Assembly (NCBI RefSeq): GCF_000478175.1
Contig: NZ_KI515777.1
Location: 1-64,000 of the forward strand
Direction of reading: 5' to 3'
DNA length: 64,000 nt
Source of the DNA: Corynebacterium sp. KPL1814
GTDB lineage: Bacteria; Actinomycetota; Actinomycetes; Mycobacteriales; Mycobacteriaceae
Both the position numbers and the translations under genes were made by a program. The notes below the pieces were generated by a model, which ran no database searches, was not told the origin of the DNA, and saw only the letters and a list, made by a program, of their open reading frames with translations. This document shows, one piece after another, positions 29,058 to 38,143 of this stretch. The stretch's first letter is position 1; each line of letters starts with the position of its first letter.

Positions 29058-29753
29058 ATGAGCGAAAATAACGAGAATACCAATACCCCGAACGTCGAGA
29101 CCGCCGCTGCGTCCCACCCGGAAAACACCTCCGGCGCGCTCAATGGCAATGATGCGGTCAATCAGGCCGCCGAGCAGTGGAAGGATGCGGCCAGCCACAA
29201 TATCCCCGCCATCGAGCTTGGCGATGCCCCCGTTCCCGCCGATACCGCCAACCTGCGCCAGGGCCCGTCGCTGCACGATGGATTGCTAGGACTCCTCCCC
29301 CTCGTCGGCGTCTGGCAGGGCGAGGGCCAAGCCCACGACACCGATGGCAGCGAATACACCTTTGGCCAGCAGCTGGTCGTCGCCCACGACGGCGAGAATT
29401 ACCTGACCTTTAGCTCGCGCACCTGGAAGATCGATACCGAGGGCAAGCCGCAGGGCCCGTCTACCCGCGAGACCGGTTTCTGGCGCATCTCCGCCAAGGA
29501 TGAAATCGAGGTCACCTACACCTCTTCTACCGGCATCGTGGAAATCTTCTACGGCGAGCCCTTCAACGAGCGCGCTTGGCAGCTCGAATCCGCCTCCACC
29601 ATGGTCACCGAGACCGGCCCGAAGAACCTGGGCCCCGGCAAGCGCATGTACGGACTCATGCCCAATAACAACCTGGGTTGGGTAGACGAGCGCATGGTCG
29701 ATGGCGAGATGCGCCCCTATATGTCCGCCGAGCTCACCCGCATCGCAGGCTAA
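29058..29753 (+). CDS. Ferric nitrobindin-like protein lacking the heme ligand
   Basis: The 231-residue protein has a disordered Asn/Ala-rich N-terminus (1-70) and a ten-stranded nitrobindin/THAP4-type barrel. The signature GVWQGEG and FGQQLVVAHDG are visible. Nitrobindins bind ferric heme through a C-terminal His; here the equivalent segment reads PYMSAELTR with Met where His is expected. Corynebacterial members are known to lack this His, so heme binding and peroxynitrite isomerase activity are doubtful. A TAGGCT -10 lies 8 bases before the ATG. Confidence 0.82.
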   Translation: MSENNENTNTPNVETAAASHPENTSGALNGNDAVNQAAEQWKDAASHNIPAIELGDAPVPADTANLRQGPSLHDGLLGLLPLVGVWQGEGQAHDTDGSEYTFGQQLVVAHDGENYLTFSSRTWKIDTEGKPQGPSTRETGFWRISAKDEIEVTYTSSTGIVEIFYGEPFNERAWQLESASTMVTETGPKNLGPGKRMYGLMPNNNLGWVDERMVDGEMRPYMSAELTRIAG

Positions 29754-29761
29754 GCAGCTGG

Positions 29762-30631
29762 CTAGGCCCCTAGCGCGGCATCAATAAGCCCCCGGATTTC
29801 TTCCTCATTATCCGGGGCTTTTAACGTTTTTTCATTCAGCTTGGTCACCCGCACCGCTACGCGCACGGAAGAGACCAACCACACCGAGTCGGATTTTTCT
29901 AAGTACTCCACCGTCAGCGGCTTGGCCTTGCAGCGATAGCCGCGATCCTGGGCGTAATCAAAGAGCGCTGCCTGCGTGGTGCCGGGCAAAATGCCGCGGC
30001 CGGCGGCAGTGCGCAGCTTCTTTCCCCGCACCGCCACCACGGTAGAGGTAGCGCCCTCTAAGATTTCGCCGGTATCCGGATCCGTCAGGATGAGATCATC
30101 GTACCCCTTGTCCTTGGCCATGCGCAGCATCGCCATCGTCGCGGCGTAGTTGAGCGTCTTGGCCGGTAGCTCTTCGGCCACGTGCCACAGGCGCGGGCTC
30201 GTCATGACGGTGACGCCGGTGGTGCGTTGGCGAAGAGGGGCATCGCCAAGCGGCTGCACCGTCACCCACGCTGTGGGCACGCCGGTCGAAGCCCGGCCGC
30301 GGGTATAGGTCCAGGTGCATTTGGCATCGGGAAGCTCGGCATCGGCGCCGCAATAATCCGCAATCGCCAGCCGGGTCGCCTCTTCCCACTTATCCATCGG
30401 CGGCTCCGGTAAGTCGAGCGCCCGCGCCGAATCGCGGAAGCGCTGCGCGTGGCGGGCAAGGTTGGCCGCCTTACCGCCGCGAACCAAAAGCGATTCAAAG
30501 ATGCCATCGCCGCGGGTCACGGCGGCATCATCAGCATAGACCAGCGGCAGGGAGGGCGAATGCTTGCGCACCGACCCACCAAAAGGTTCCACGACGTAGA
30601 TGACCGGCTCTTTTCGCGGGGAGGGTTTCAT
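29762..30631 (-). CDS. pabC: Aminodeoxychorismate lyase (class IV aminotransferase)
   Basis: PabC cleaves aminodeoxychorismate to p-aminobenzoate and pyruvate for folate synthesis. The 289-residue protein has the fold-type IV PLP lysine in LPAKTLNYAATM and the C-terminal cofactor loop EGATSTVVAV. Branched-chain and D-amino-acid aminotransferases share the fold, so the exact reaction is inferred from similarity and synteny next to folate-dependent YgfZ. The mRNA seems leaderless (CATAAT 7 bases before ATG). Confidence 0.8.
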   Translation of the reverse strand: MKPSPRKEPVIYVVEPFGGSVRKHSPSLPLVYADDAAVTRGDGIFESLLVRGGKAANLARHAQRFRDSARALDLPEPPMDKWEEATRLAIADYCGADAELPDAKCTWTYTRGRASTGVPTAWVTVQPLGDAPLRQRTTGVTVMTSPRLWHVAEELPAKTLNYAATMAMLRMAKDKGYDDLILTDPDTGEILEGATSTVVAVRGKKLRTAAGRGILPGTTQAALFDYAQDRGYRCKAKPLTVEYLEKSDSVWLVSSVRVAVRVTKLNEKTLKAPDNEEEIRGLIDAALGA

Positions 30632-30661
30632 AGATTCGATTATGCCCTACCATCGGTAGAT

Positions 30662-31726
30662 GTGAGTTATTCTTCGCCACTTCTTCAACGCGCCGGTGCC
30701 GCCGAGCACCAGGACGCGACTGTACTCGATGCCCAAGGTGTGGCCTGGCACTATGGCAATCCCCTCGGGGAACAGCGTGCGGCCGAGACCGAGACCATAG
30801 CCATCGACCGCTCGCAGCGCCGCGTGCTGCGCGTCAGCGGTGCTGATGCGCCGGGGTTTCTTAATAACCTGCTCTCGCAGAAGCTTGACGATGCCCCCTC
30901 CGGCTTCTCCGCCGGTGCCCTCGACCTGGATATCCAAGGCCACATTTTGCACCACATGGATATCACCCGCGCGGGCGAGGACTTCTACCTCGACCTGCCC
31001 GCCGCGCAGTTCGAGTCTGCCCAAGACTTTTTAACCAAGATGGTCTTTTGGTCCGAGGTCACGGTCGAAGAAGCAGATATCGCGATCGTGACATTGCTGG
31101 GTGAACCCGATATTCCCACCCCACCCACCGTAGTCTTTTCCCGCGAGGTGCAGTGGCCGGGAATCAGGCGCATTGACCTGGGCATTCCGCGCGAACAGTT
31201 GGTGGAATCCATGGCCGCCCTAGAGGCAGAGGGCGCGCGGCTTGCCGGGCTCATGGCCTTTACCGCCGAGCGCGTGCGCGCCCGCGAGCCGGAGCTCGCC
31301 GCAGATTTGGATAAGAAATCCATCCCGCACGAGGTTCCGCAGTGGATTAGCCGCAGCGATGCTAACCCCGCCCACGTACACCTGAATAAGGGCTGCTACC
31401 GCGGCCAGGAAACCGTGGCCCGCGTGGAGAACCTGGGCCGCTCTCCTCGCCTCTTGGTGCTCCTCCACTTGGACGGATCCGCGCCGGAGAGGCCGAATGT
31501 GGGCGATGACATTACATTCAATGGCCGTAAGGTAGGTCGCATTGGAACCATCGTGGATGACTGCGACTTCGGCCCCATCGCCTTGGGTCTAGTAAAGCGT
31601 TCTGCGCTGGATGCAGGCACATTGGAAATCGGCGATACCGCGGCGTCGATTGATGCATCCTCCATCCCCGAAGATGAGGGCCCCAAGGCCGGGCGCGAGG
31701 CGGTAAACCGGCTGCGCGGGCGGTAG
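30662..31726 (+). CDS. ygfZ: Folate-binding protein YgfZ
   Basis: YgfZ is a GcvT-like, tetrahydrofolate-binding protein that supports iron-sulfur cluster enzymes. The 354-residue product carries the diagnostic KGCYRGQE motif. The start GTG 30662 lies 8 bases after TACCAT, and 30 bp separate it from the divergent pabC start. A longer open frame upstream overlaps pabC and is not used. Confidence 0.9.
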   Translation: MSYSSPLLQRAGAAEHQDATVLDAQGVAWHYGNPLGEQRAAETETIAIDRSQRRVLRVSGADAPGFLNNLLSQKLDDAPSGFSAGALDLDIQGHILHHMDITRAGEDFYLDLPAAQFESAQDFLTKMVFWSEVTVEEADIAIVTLLGEPDIPTPPTVVFSREVQWPGIRRIDLGIPREQLVESMAALEAEGARLAGLMAFTAERVRAREPELAADLDKKSIPHEVPQWISRSDANPAHVHLNKGCYRGQETVARVENLGRSPRLLVLLHLDGSAPERPNVGDDITFNGRKVGRIGTIVDDCDFGPIALGLVKRSALDAGTLEIGDTAASIDASSIPEDEGPKAGREAVNRLRGR

Positions 31727-31867
31727 ATTTTCCACTCATCGGGGGGCCGGTGCGGAATTTTTTCGTCACACGCGCTATTGTGTCTTACAGGAAGATACAC
31801 AATTGACAAGCCGATGGGGCGCCCAAGAATCCCTGGAGCGCCCTACTAGCCCAAGGGGGTCATGCAC

Positions 31868-32065
31868 ATGGGACGCGGACGCGCTAAGGCAAAGCAGACC
31901 AAAGTTGCACGCCAGCTCAAGTACAACTCACCCGAGATGGATATCGAGTCCCTTCAGCGGGAACTCGCTGCTCAGCAGGAGGGTGACTCCCACGACTACG
32001 AAGAGGATGATCCCTACGCCGAGTATGTCGACGAATGGGATGAGGACAACGACGACGAGCGCTAA
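31868..32065 (+). CDS. DUF3073 family protein
   Basis: A 65-residue actinobacterial protein of unknown function. It has the family's basic start MGRGRAKAKQTKVARQLKY and a strongly acidic tail (EEDDPYAEY, DEWDEDNDDER). I chose the second ATG (31868) because it gives the conserved family start and a 9-base spacing from AAGGGGG. A terminator follows, shared with convergent purM. Confidence 0.88.
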   Translation: MGRGRAKAKQTKVARQLKYNSPEMDIESLQRELAAQQEGDSHDYEEDDPYAEYVDEWDEDNDDER

Positions 32066-32090
32066 TCTTCCGCTCGCCGGATAAATCCAC

Positions 32091-32127
32091 AAAAGGCCTT
32101 AGGTTTTTAACCTAAGGCCTTCCTCTT
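32091..32127. terminator. Bidirectional terminator between DUF3073 gene and purM
   Basis: AAGGCCTTAGGTT and AACCTAAGGCCTT form a perfect 13-bp stem with a TTT loop, flanked by A-rich and T-rich sequence. Confidence 0.8.
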
Positions 32128-32131
32128 GTAC

Positions 32132-33184
32132 CTAGAAGTTTGAGTGTTCGCCCTGCATGATAACGCGCGGTTCTTCGCCGTCTGCTTCGCGGACGCTGCC
32201 CAGCTCCCACGCGTCGATGTGGCGGGCGGTGAGCATGGCCAAGGCGCGGTCACGGTCCTCCGGATTGACCACGGCAATCATGCCCACGCCCATGTTGAAG
32301 GTCTTTTCCATCTCCGCCAGCTCGACCTTGCCCATGGACGAGATGAGCTTAAAGATCTGGCCCGGATTCCACGTGGAGCGGTTGACCTCAGCGCTCAGGC
32401 CCTCTGGAATAACGCGCTCCAGATTGCCGGCCAACCCGCCGCCGGTGACGTGGCAGAAGGTGGATACGGAGCATTCCTGCGCCAGCGCCAAGCATTCCTT
32501 GGCGTAGATGCGAGTGGGTTCCAAAAGCTCCTCCCCTAGCGGGCGGCCGAGCTCTTCCACGTACCCGTCTAGCGGCATGCCCGCCTGCTCCAGCAAGACG
32601 TGGCGCGCGAGCGAGTAGCCATTGGAGTGCAGCCCAGACGAGCCCATGGCGATGAGTACATCGCCCTCGCGCACGTTGTCTGGGCCCAACACGCCATCGG
32701 CCTCAACCACGCCGACGGCGGTAGCGGAGACGTCGTATTCGTTCTCCCCCATCATGCCTGGGTGTTCGGCGGTCTCGCCGCCGAGCAGCGCAGCGCCTGC
32801 CTGCACGCAGCCCTCGGCAATGCCCTTAACTACCTCGGCTACCTTTTCCGGCACGACCTTGCCCACGGCGATGTAGTCCTGCAGGAATAGTGGCTCGGCG
32901 CCGCAGACGACTAGGTCATCGACGCACATGGCCACCAGATCGATGCCGATGGTGTCGTGCTTATCCATGGCCTGCGCAACGGCGAGCTTGGTGCCCACGC
33001 CATCGGAGCCAGCGGCGAGGATGGGTTCCTTGTAATCGCCCAGCTTGAAGAGCCCCGCAAAGCCGCCGAGGCCGCCCATGACCTCCGGGCGGGTGGCGCG
33101 CTTGGCGTGTGGGGCAAATAGGCTTACCGCGCGGTCGCCTTCTTCGATATTGACGCCGGCTGCGGCGTAGGTGTTGTCACTCAT
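32132..33184 (-). CDS. purM: Phosphoribosylformylglycinamidine cyclo-ligase (AIR synthetase)
   Basis: PurM closes the imidazole ring of AIR using ATP, step 5 of purine synthesis. The 350-residue protein has the glycine-rich GGLGGFAGLF, DGVGTKLAVAQ, MCVDDLVVCGAEPLFLQDY and HVTGGGLAGNL motifs. It follows purF by 25 bp on the same strand, forming a purF-purM operon. Confidence 0.96.
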   Translation of the reverse strand: MSDNTYAAAGVNIEEGDRAVSLFAPHAKRATRPEVMGGLGGFAGLFKLGDYKEPILAAGSDGVGTKLAVAQAMDKHDTIGIDLVAMCVDDLVVCGAEPLFLQDYIAVGKVVPEKVAEVVKGIAEGCVQAGAALLGGETAEHPGMMGENEYDVSATAVGVVEADGVLGPDNVREGDVLIAMGSSGLHSNGYSLARHVLLEQAGMPLDGYVEELGRPLGEELLEPTRIYAKECLALAQECSVSTFCHVTGGGLAGNLERVIPEGLSAEVNRSTWNPGQIFKLISSMGKVELAEMEKTFNMGVGMIAVVNPEDRDRALAMLTARHIDAWELGSVREADGEEPRVIMQGEHSNF

Positions 33185-33209
33185 GTTTTTGAAAGTTCCT
33201 TAAGTGTTT

Positions 33210-34706
33210 TTATTGGGTTCCGAGCAGGGTGCGCACGGCATCGGCATTGGGGTTTCCGGCGGGAAGGCCAAGGGGGTAATCGCCGGAGAAGCAGGCGGTG
33301 CACAGCTCGGAGCGAGGCTGCTCTGTGGCGGCGACCATTTCATCGATGGAGACAAAGCCCAAAGAGTCAGCGCCGATGGTCTCGCAGATGGTGGAGCAAA
33401 TCTCTTCCGGGTCATCGGACGGACTGGCGTTGGCAATGAGCTCGCCGGGCGAAGCGAAGTCGATGCCGTAAAAGCACGGCCACTTCACCGGCGGGGAGGC
33501 AATCCGCACGTGGACCTCGGCGGCGCCGGCCTCGCGCAGCATGCGGATAAGCGCGTGCTGGGTATTGCCTCGCACGATGGAATCATCCACCACGACGAGC
33601 TTTTTGCCGTCGATGACCTCGCGCAACGGGTTGAGCTTTAGCCGGATACCCAGCTGGCGCAGGGTCTGCGTGGGCTGAATAAAGGTGCGGCCCACATACG
33701 CGTTTTTCACCAAGCCGTGGGCGAAGGTGATGCCGGATTCGCGGGCGTAGCCCACCGCGGCCGGGTTGCCGGATTCCGGTACGGGGATGACCAGGTCTGC
33801 ATCCTCAACCGGGTATTCGCGGGCCAGGCGGCGGCCGATCTCCACGCGGGAGGCGTTGACGGAGCGGCCCTTGATATCGCTATCCGGGCGGGCCAAGTAC
33901 ACGTACTCGAAAACGCAGCCGCTGCGCTTGACGGGCGCGAAGTTTTCAGAGCGGATGCCCGCCTCATCGATGGCGACGAGCTCGCCCGGCTCGATTTCGC
34001 GAATAAATTGCGCGCCACAGATATCCAACGCGCAGGTTTCGGAGGCAACGACCCAGCCCTTGGCCAGTCGGCCCAGCACCAGCGGGCGCACGCCTTGCGG
34101 GTCGCGCGCGGCGTACATGGTGTGGCCATCGGTAAAGGTCAAGCAGAATGCGCCCTTCACCCGCGGCAGGAGCTCGCGGGCGGAGTCGAAGACGGAGGTG
34201 GTGTCATCGACGCCATCGGCAAGCAGCATGGACAAGCACATCGAGTCAGAAACCGATTCCTCGTGCGGCTTAATCAGGCCGCGCTCGACGGCCTCTGCGC
34301 GCAGCTCGAGGTAATTGACCAGGTTGCCGTTGTGGCCCAAGGCAATATCCACGCCCGTAGAGGAGGTGGAAAACATTGGCTGCACGTTGGACCATTCCTT
34401 GCCACCGGCCGTGGAATAGCGCGTATGGCCCACCGCCACATTGCCGTTTAAGGCAGAAAGGGTCGATTCATCGAAAATATTGGCCACTAGGCCCATGTCT
34501 TTGAAGACGACGATGCGGTCATCATCGCCCACCGCAATGCCGGCGGCTTCTTGGCCGCGGTGCTGGAGAGCAAAAAGGCCAAAGTAGGTAAGTTTGGAGA
34601 CTTCCTCCCCGGGAGCCCAGACGCCAAAGACGCCACACTCTTCGCGGGGTTCCTCCTCGTTACGATCGTCAAGGTCAGTGATACTAGGAGTATGTACTTC
34701 TACCAC
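33210..34706 (-). CDS. purF: Amidophosphoribosyltransferase
   Basis: PurF makes phosphoribosylamine from PRPP and glutamine, the first committed purine step. The 498-residue precursor has a 23-residue propeptide followed by the N-terminal nucleophile Cys24 in EECGVFGVW. The PRPP loop VVVDDSIVRGNT is clear. Late cysteines in KWPCFYG and CTACFSGDYP fit the iron-sulfur, Bacillus-type enzyme. Confidence 0.96.
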   Translation of the reverse strand: MVEVHTPSITDLDDRNEEEPREECGVFGVWAPGEEVSKLTYFGLFALQHRGQEAAGIAVGDDDRIVVFKDMGLVANIFDESTLSALNGNVAVGHTRYSTAGGKEWSNVQPMFSTSSTGVDIALGHNGNLVNYLELRAEAVERGLIKPHEESVSDSMCLSMLLADGVDDTTSVFDSARELLPRVKGAFCLTFTDGHTMYAARDPQGVRPLVLGRLAKGWVVASETCALDICGAQFIREIEPGELVAIDEAGIRSENFAPVKRSGCVFEYVYLARPDSDIKGRSVNASRVEIGRRLAREYPVEDADLVIPVPESGNPAAVGYARESGITFAHGLVKNAYVGRTFIQPTQTLRQLGIRLKLNPLREVIDGKKLVVVDDSIVRGNTQHALIRMLREAGAAEVHVRIASPPVKWPCFYGIDFASPGELIANASPSDDPEEICSTICETIGADSLGFVSIDEMVAATEQPRSELCTACFSGDYPLGLPAGNPNADAVRTLLGTQ

Positions 34707-34716
34707 GGCGTTTATA

Positions 34717-35121
34717 TTAGCGCGTTGGGCCGTCGAAAACTAACGGAATAATCGGCAGCCACTGTGCAATCTCCCCTGAACGCGACCCGGAAGCATCAAC
34801 GCGACCTGTGTTTTTGACCTCGTCCCAGTCCGTGACACCGGTGGCCAAACGCAGCCAGGTCTCCGCATCCATTTCCACCACATTGGGTGGGGTGCCGCGC
34901 GTGTGACGGGGGCCTTCAATGCACTGCACCGCAACAAATGGGGGTACGCGCAGCTCCACCGAATGCCCCGGCGCGTCGGCCTCGAGGGTGCGGGCGGTGC
35001 GACGGACGGCATCGGCAAGCAGGGCCCTGCCTGGCTTTTGTTGCCCGTCCGGGTCCTGAATCCAGTCCTTGATGGCGATGACGGCCGCGCGCGTGGCGGC
35101 GGGATCTACGGGTTTAGGCAT
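34717..35121 (-). CDS. Sterol-carrier-like family protein
   Basis: This 134-residue actinobacterial protein resembles the bacterial sterol-carrier (SCP) orthologue family of unknown function. Motifs are HSVELRVPPFVAVQ and VEMDAETWLRLATG; the latter is the hallmark of this group. ATG 35121 is chosen over GTG 35127. TATGCT lies 6 bases before the ATG. The gene lies between purF and the divergent thioesterase, 33 bp from the latter's start. Confidence 0.75.
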   Translation of the reverse strand: MPKPVDPAATRAAVIAIKDWIQDPDGQQKPGRALLADAVRRTARTLEADAPGHSVELRVPPFVAVQCIEGPRHTRGTPPNVVEMDAETWLRLATGVTDWDEVKNTGRVDASGSRSGEIAQWLPIIPLVFDGPTR

Positions 35122-35154
35122 AGCCACAGCATAGCTACTGTTATCTTATTGTTT

Positions 35155-36165
35155 ATGTCACCTACTGACGCTGCTGCGGAAACCCAAAAGTCCCCTACCC
35201 TGACGCTGCGCTTTATGGCATCGCCAACCGATGTCACCATGGCCGGCGCCCCCGGCATCAATGGCGGACGCGTGCTGGAGTGGATCGATAAGGCCGCCTA
35301 CGCCTGCGCCGTGCAGTGGTCCGGGCAGTACTGCGTGACCGCCTATGTGGGCCATATCCACTTCACCCGGCCCATTCCCTCCGGGCACATCGTGGAGGTG
35401 CGCTCGCGCATCGCGATGACCGGCCGGTCCTCCATGCACATCATCAACGAAGTGCTGTCTGCTGATCCCCGCGAGGGCATTTTCACCCGCGCTTGCGATT
35501 GCCTAGTCATCTTCGTGGCCAAGGACCCCGAAAGCGATAAGACCACCCCGGTGCCCACCTTCGTGCCCGATACCGATGAGCACCTGCGCGTGGCCGAGGC
35601 CGCGAAATCCCGCATCGAGCTGCGCAAGGCCATCGAGCTCGAGATGGATAAGCAGACCTACGATGGGCCTTCCGATGCCCCGCGCATGGTCAACCGCTTT
35701 TTGGCCAAGCCCACCGACGTCAACTGGGGCGGCAAGGTGCATGGCGGCACCGCGATGCAGTGGATCGACGAGGCCGGCACCGCCTGCACCATGGAGTGGT
35801 CCGGCGAGCGCACCGTCGCCGTCTATGCCGGTGGCATCCGCTTTTATAAGCCCATTTCCATCGGCGATCTCATTGAGGTCGATGCCCGCATGATGCGCAC
35901 GGACCGCCGCTCCATGCAGATGTCCATCCACGTCCGCGCCGGCGATCCCCGCGGCGGCCGCGATAACCTCAACACCGCCATTCACGCCACCGTGGCCTAT
36001 ATTGCCCTGGACCGCGACGGGCAGCCGCTGACCGCGCGCACCTTTACCCCACAGACGGAAGAAGATATCCGCTTGGCCGAGCACGCCAATATCTTGCGCG
36101 AGCTGCGCGGCGAATATTCCCCGAAGCCGCTCATCGTGGCACCGCACTACCAGCACGTGGATTAA
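35155..36165 (+). CDS. Acyl-CoA thioesterase with two hotdog domains
   Basis: The 336-residue protein has two BFIT/ACOT-type hotdog domains (about residues 15-140 and 175-300), so a single chain supplies both halves of the usual dimer. The second has the complete NWGGKVHGGTAMQWIDEAG. The first reads PGINGGRVLEWIDKAA, with Asn replacing the His of HGG. Such enzymes hydrolyse medium or long acyl-CoAs. TATCTT lies 7 bases before ATG 35155, suggesting a leaderless mRNA. Confidence 0.87.
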   Translation: MSPTDAAAETQKSPTLTLRFMASPTDVTMAGAPGINGGRVLEWIDKAAYACAVQWSGQYCVTAYVGHIHFTRPIPSGHIVEVRSRIAMTGRSSMHIINEVLSADPREGIFTRACDCLVIFVAKDPESDKTTPVPTFVPDTDEHLRVAEAAKSRIELRKAIELEMDKQTYDGPSDAPRMVNRFLAKPTDVNWGGKVHGGTAMQWIDEAGTACTMEWSGERTVAVYAGGIRFYKPISIGDLIEVDARMMRTDRRSMQMSIHVRAGDPRGGRDNLNTAIHATVAYIALDRDGQPLTARTFTPQTEEDIRLAEHANILRELRGEYSPKPLIVAPHYQHVD

Positions 36166-36254
36166 TTTTTCAGCACATTTTCTTTTGCGCGGCGCCCGCG
36201 CACCAGCGTGGTATTAAATTGGTTACAGAGACCACGCTAGAGAAATGAGTTGAT

Positions 36255-37484
36255 ATGTCTAACCCACGCCTGCGCCGCAAGGTGCAGTACTCCGCCGCTT
36301 TAGTTGCCTCCGCACTGCTGCTGGCCTCCTGCCAGAACCCGGCCAACCAGGAGGATAAAGATGAGGCTTCGGCTACGCCGACGACTACCTCTTCTTCTAC
36401 CTCCGCGGAAAAGACCTCAGAAGCATCTTCCACGGCATCGAGTTCTAGTTCCGCTACCAGCTCCAGCAGCGCCAGCAGCTCCGCCACAAGCTCTTCCACC
36501 ACTTCCACCAAATCAAGCGGCTCCCACGCCAAGCAGCGCTCCGAAATCGAGGGGCATGTGGTGGTGCTTTCTACCGGCGGCACCATCGCCAGCACCCACG
36601 ATGACAAGGGCGCGGTGGTGCCCACCGTCAAGGGCTCTGACTTGGTGGACCCGCTGTACTCCGAGTTCAACAAAGACAAGTTGGAACTTGAGGTCAAAGA
36701 CATTGCCAACCTGGATTCTTCCGCGATGACCTTGGCCGATACCGATAAAATCATCACCGCCGTACAAGAGCAGCTAGAGCGCGATGACGTCGATGGCGTA
36801 ATCGTCACCCACGGCACCGATTCCATGGAAGAAACCGCCATTGCGCTCGATACTTTCCACGACAGCGATAAACCCGTCGTACTCACCGGCGCAATGCGCC
36901 CGTTCGATGACGATGATCCAGACGGCCCAGAAAACCTCGCTACCGCGGTAGAGACTGTCACCAACCCGGACTATGCCGGCCACGGCGCATTCATCGCCTT
37001 TGGCGGCAAGGTTATCCCCGCCCGCGGCGCGTTCAAATCTGATACGGAAAAGGCCGATGGCTTTGCTACCAACAGCCAGGAGAAATTCCCAGAACGCCCC
37101 GATCCGCTGAAGTACGCTCCGCTTGGCGATGTCCGCGTGGACATCATCGCCGCCTACCCCGGCGCCCCAGCGGATCTCATTGAGCAATCCTTGGCCAAGG
37201 GCGCACAGGCCATCGTCATTGAGGGCATGGGTTCAGGAAATATCGGCCCCGATCTGGCTAATGCCGCCGTGGAAGCCGCCAAGTCCGTTCCCGTCGTGCT
37301 TACTACCCGCGTGGATCACGGGCCCGTTGAGGGCATCTACGGCGGCGCCGGTGGCGGTGCCACGCTTGCCGATGCCGGCGTCATCCCCTCCGGCAACCTC
37401 CGCGCACCCCAAGCCCGCATGCTGCTCGCAGCCGCAGTTGCCACGGGAACGGATGCACAGAAGCTCTTTCCCACTGCAGAATGA
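36255..37484 (+). CDS. Lipoprotein L-asparaginase, type II
   Basis: The 409-residue protein hydrolyses asparagine to aspartate and ammonia, probably on the outer face of the membrane. It has a signal peptide with lipobox LLASC (Cys26), then a Ser/Thr-rich linker to about residue 88, and a complete asparaginase domain. Catalytic threonines lie in STGGTIAS and VTHGTDSMEET. An 8-bp inverted repeat, AGCGTGGT / ACCACGCT (36205-36238), overlaps the promoter region. The serine linker probably spans the cell wall. Confidence 0.92.
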   Translation: MSNPRLRRKVQYSAALVASALLLASCQNPANQEDKDEASATPTTTSSSTSAEKTSEASSTASSSSSATSSSSASSSATSSSTTSTKSSGSHAKQRSEIEGHVVVLSTGGTIASTHDDKGAVVPTVKGSDLVDPLYSEFNKDKLELEVKDIANLDSSAMTLADTDKIITAVQEQLERDDVDGVIVTHGTDSMEETAIALDTFHDSDKPVVLTGAMRPFDDDDPDGPENLATAVETVTNPDYAGHGAFIAFGGKVIPARGAFKSDTEKADGFATNSQEKFPERPDPLKYAPLGDVRVDIIAAYPGAPADLIEQSLAKGAQAIVIEGMGSGNIGPDLANAAVEAAKSVPVVLTTRVDHGPVEGIYGGAGGGATLADAGVIPSGNLRAPQARMLLAAAVATGTDAQKLFPTAE

Positions 37485-37522
37485 GGCCGTATACTTTAGC
37501 GCGACACTGAAAGGAGGAGAGC

Positions 37523-38071
37523 ATGGCAGAAATTTTCGACGTTGGACAGTACATTACTGAGCGCATTCCCAATGTGGACAAGCTCAAGCTGTACAAGCTG
37601 TGCTACTTCTCCCAAGGCTGGCATCTGGCGTGGACGGGTCGCCCATTATTCCAGCCGGAGTTTCAAGCGTGGCGACATGGCCCTGTTTCCCGCGAACTGC
37701 GCACTCAAACCTGGCAGGTAGCAGGGACCAAAGAGCCCTGGCCGGTCCCCTATGTTCCCGGTGGCCTGTCCGACAATCTCAGCACATACGAACGTGCAGT
37801 AGTAGATAGCATCATCGCGTTTTACGGCGGAGTTGAATCGACCCGGCTTTCTGACTTGAGTCATGGCCTTGCCTGGAACGAGCTCCTCCAAGAGTTCTCC
37901 CAGGCGATGATCTCCGGCGAGCCCACCCCGCGACCTCCGCTACAACCAGCAGAAGTTCTTTTGCCTAATGTTGACCTCAACGGGGATGTGGATGAAGTTT
38001 TAGCCACACCACAGGCCAAGGAAATCGAACAAGACTGGTGGGAGACTTTCCGGATTCTCGCTGACCGTTAA
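37523..38071 (+). CDS. Panacea/DUF4065 antitoxin-like protein
   Basis: The 182-residue protein belongs to the Panacea (SocA/GepA, DUF4065) family. Visible motifs are KLKLYKLCYFSQGWHLA, FQAWRHGPVSREL and SHGLAWNE. Family members serve as antitoxins to many unrelated toxins or as proteolytic adaptors. No toxin-like gene adjoins it: asparaginase is upstream, and a convergent hemolysin III gene follows. A strong AAAGGAGGAG lies 4 bases before ATG 37523. It may be solitary, or act on a distant partner. Confidence 0.83.
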   Translation: MAEIFDVGQYITERIPNVDKLKLYKLCYFSQGWHLAWTGRPLFQPEFQAWRHGPVSRELRTQTWQVAGTKEPWPVPYVPGGLSDNLSTYERAVVDSIIAFYGGVESTRLSDLSHGLAWNELLQEFSQAMISGEPTPRPPLQPAEVLLPNVDLNGDVDEVLATPQAKEIEQDWWETFRILADR

Positions 38072-38143
38072 CCAGACGGATTTGCGGCAAGGATTGATCA
38101 TCCTGGCGCATGCCGCCCTGTTCAATAACACGGCAATTACGGT

